A stretch of 6,577 nt of DNA from Paracoccaceae bacterium (GTDB taxonomy: Bacteria > Pseudomonadota > Alphaproteobacteria > Rhodobacterales > Rhodobacteraceae). The notes beneath the pieces were generated by a model that saw only the letters and a list, made by a program, of their open reading frames with translations, was not told where the DNA came from and ran no database searches. This document shows, piece by piece, positions 6,564 to 6,577 of this stretch. Made by a program: the position numbers and the translations under genes. The stretch lies in the NCBI GenBank assembly GCA_011523445.1, contig WTGT01000251.1, positions 1 through 6,577 on the forward strand, in the 5' to 3' direction. The first letter of the stretch is position 1, and each line of letters starts with the position of its first letter.

Positions 6564-6577
6564 CAGCGTATTAACTG

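Noticed and set aside
1..6577. Mobile element, CRISPR array, tRNA, rRNA or defence system
   Set aside because: No transposase or integrase motif, regular DNA repeat, cloverleaf or restriction/nuclease gene was seen on either strand; the gene content is housekeeping plus small unknowns.

Overview
This window looks like chromosomal DNA from an alphaproteobacterium with fairly low GC (low to mid 40s percent by eye), perhaps a Rhodobacterales-related or other marine lineage. Three things point there. A plant-type glutamate-cysteine ligase, the class used by alphaproteobacteria, lies directly downstream of rsmE. A ubiA gene is paired with a large membrane-anchored OmpA-family protein. The ligase N- and C-termini match the alphaproteobacterial form. 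The assignment rests on recognised protein families and gene order, not on a database search.

The left half reads leftward. From right to left it holds a possible 67-codon ORF, ubiA (4-hydroxybenzoate polyprenyltransferase, ubiquinone synthesis), a 622-residue OmpA-domain protein whose ATG overlaps the ubiA stop in an ATGA, a 106-residue protein with one membrane helix and a coiled coil, and the first 99 codons of a YejA-like periplasmic peptide-binding protein cut by the left edge. ubiA and the OmpA gene are almost certainly one operon. The 106-residue gene follows after 53 bases. The binding-protein gene follows after 116 bases and may have its own promoter.

The right half reads rightward: rsmE (16S rRNA m3U1498 methyltransferase) from a good sigma70-type promoter only about 14 to 15 bases before its ATG, then gshA after a 153-base AT-rich gap. 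A 19-codon leader ORF in that gap ends exactly at the gshA start codon. At the right edge a small two-helix membrane protein is encoded leftward, converging on gshA. Its base and codon use differ clearly from everything else here.

Most of the window is core housekeeping (quinone synthesis, ribosome modification, glutathione synthesis, envelope maintenance). I see no defence system, mobile element, CRISPR array, tRNA or rRNA. The points most worth a second look are the threefold ~124-residue internal repeat in the OmpA-family protein, the leader ORF abutting gshA, the possible small gene upstream of ubiA, and the compositionally foreign ORF at the right edge.
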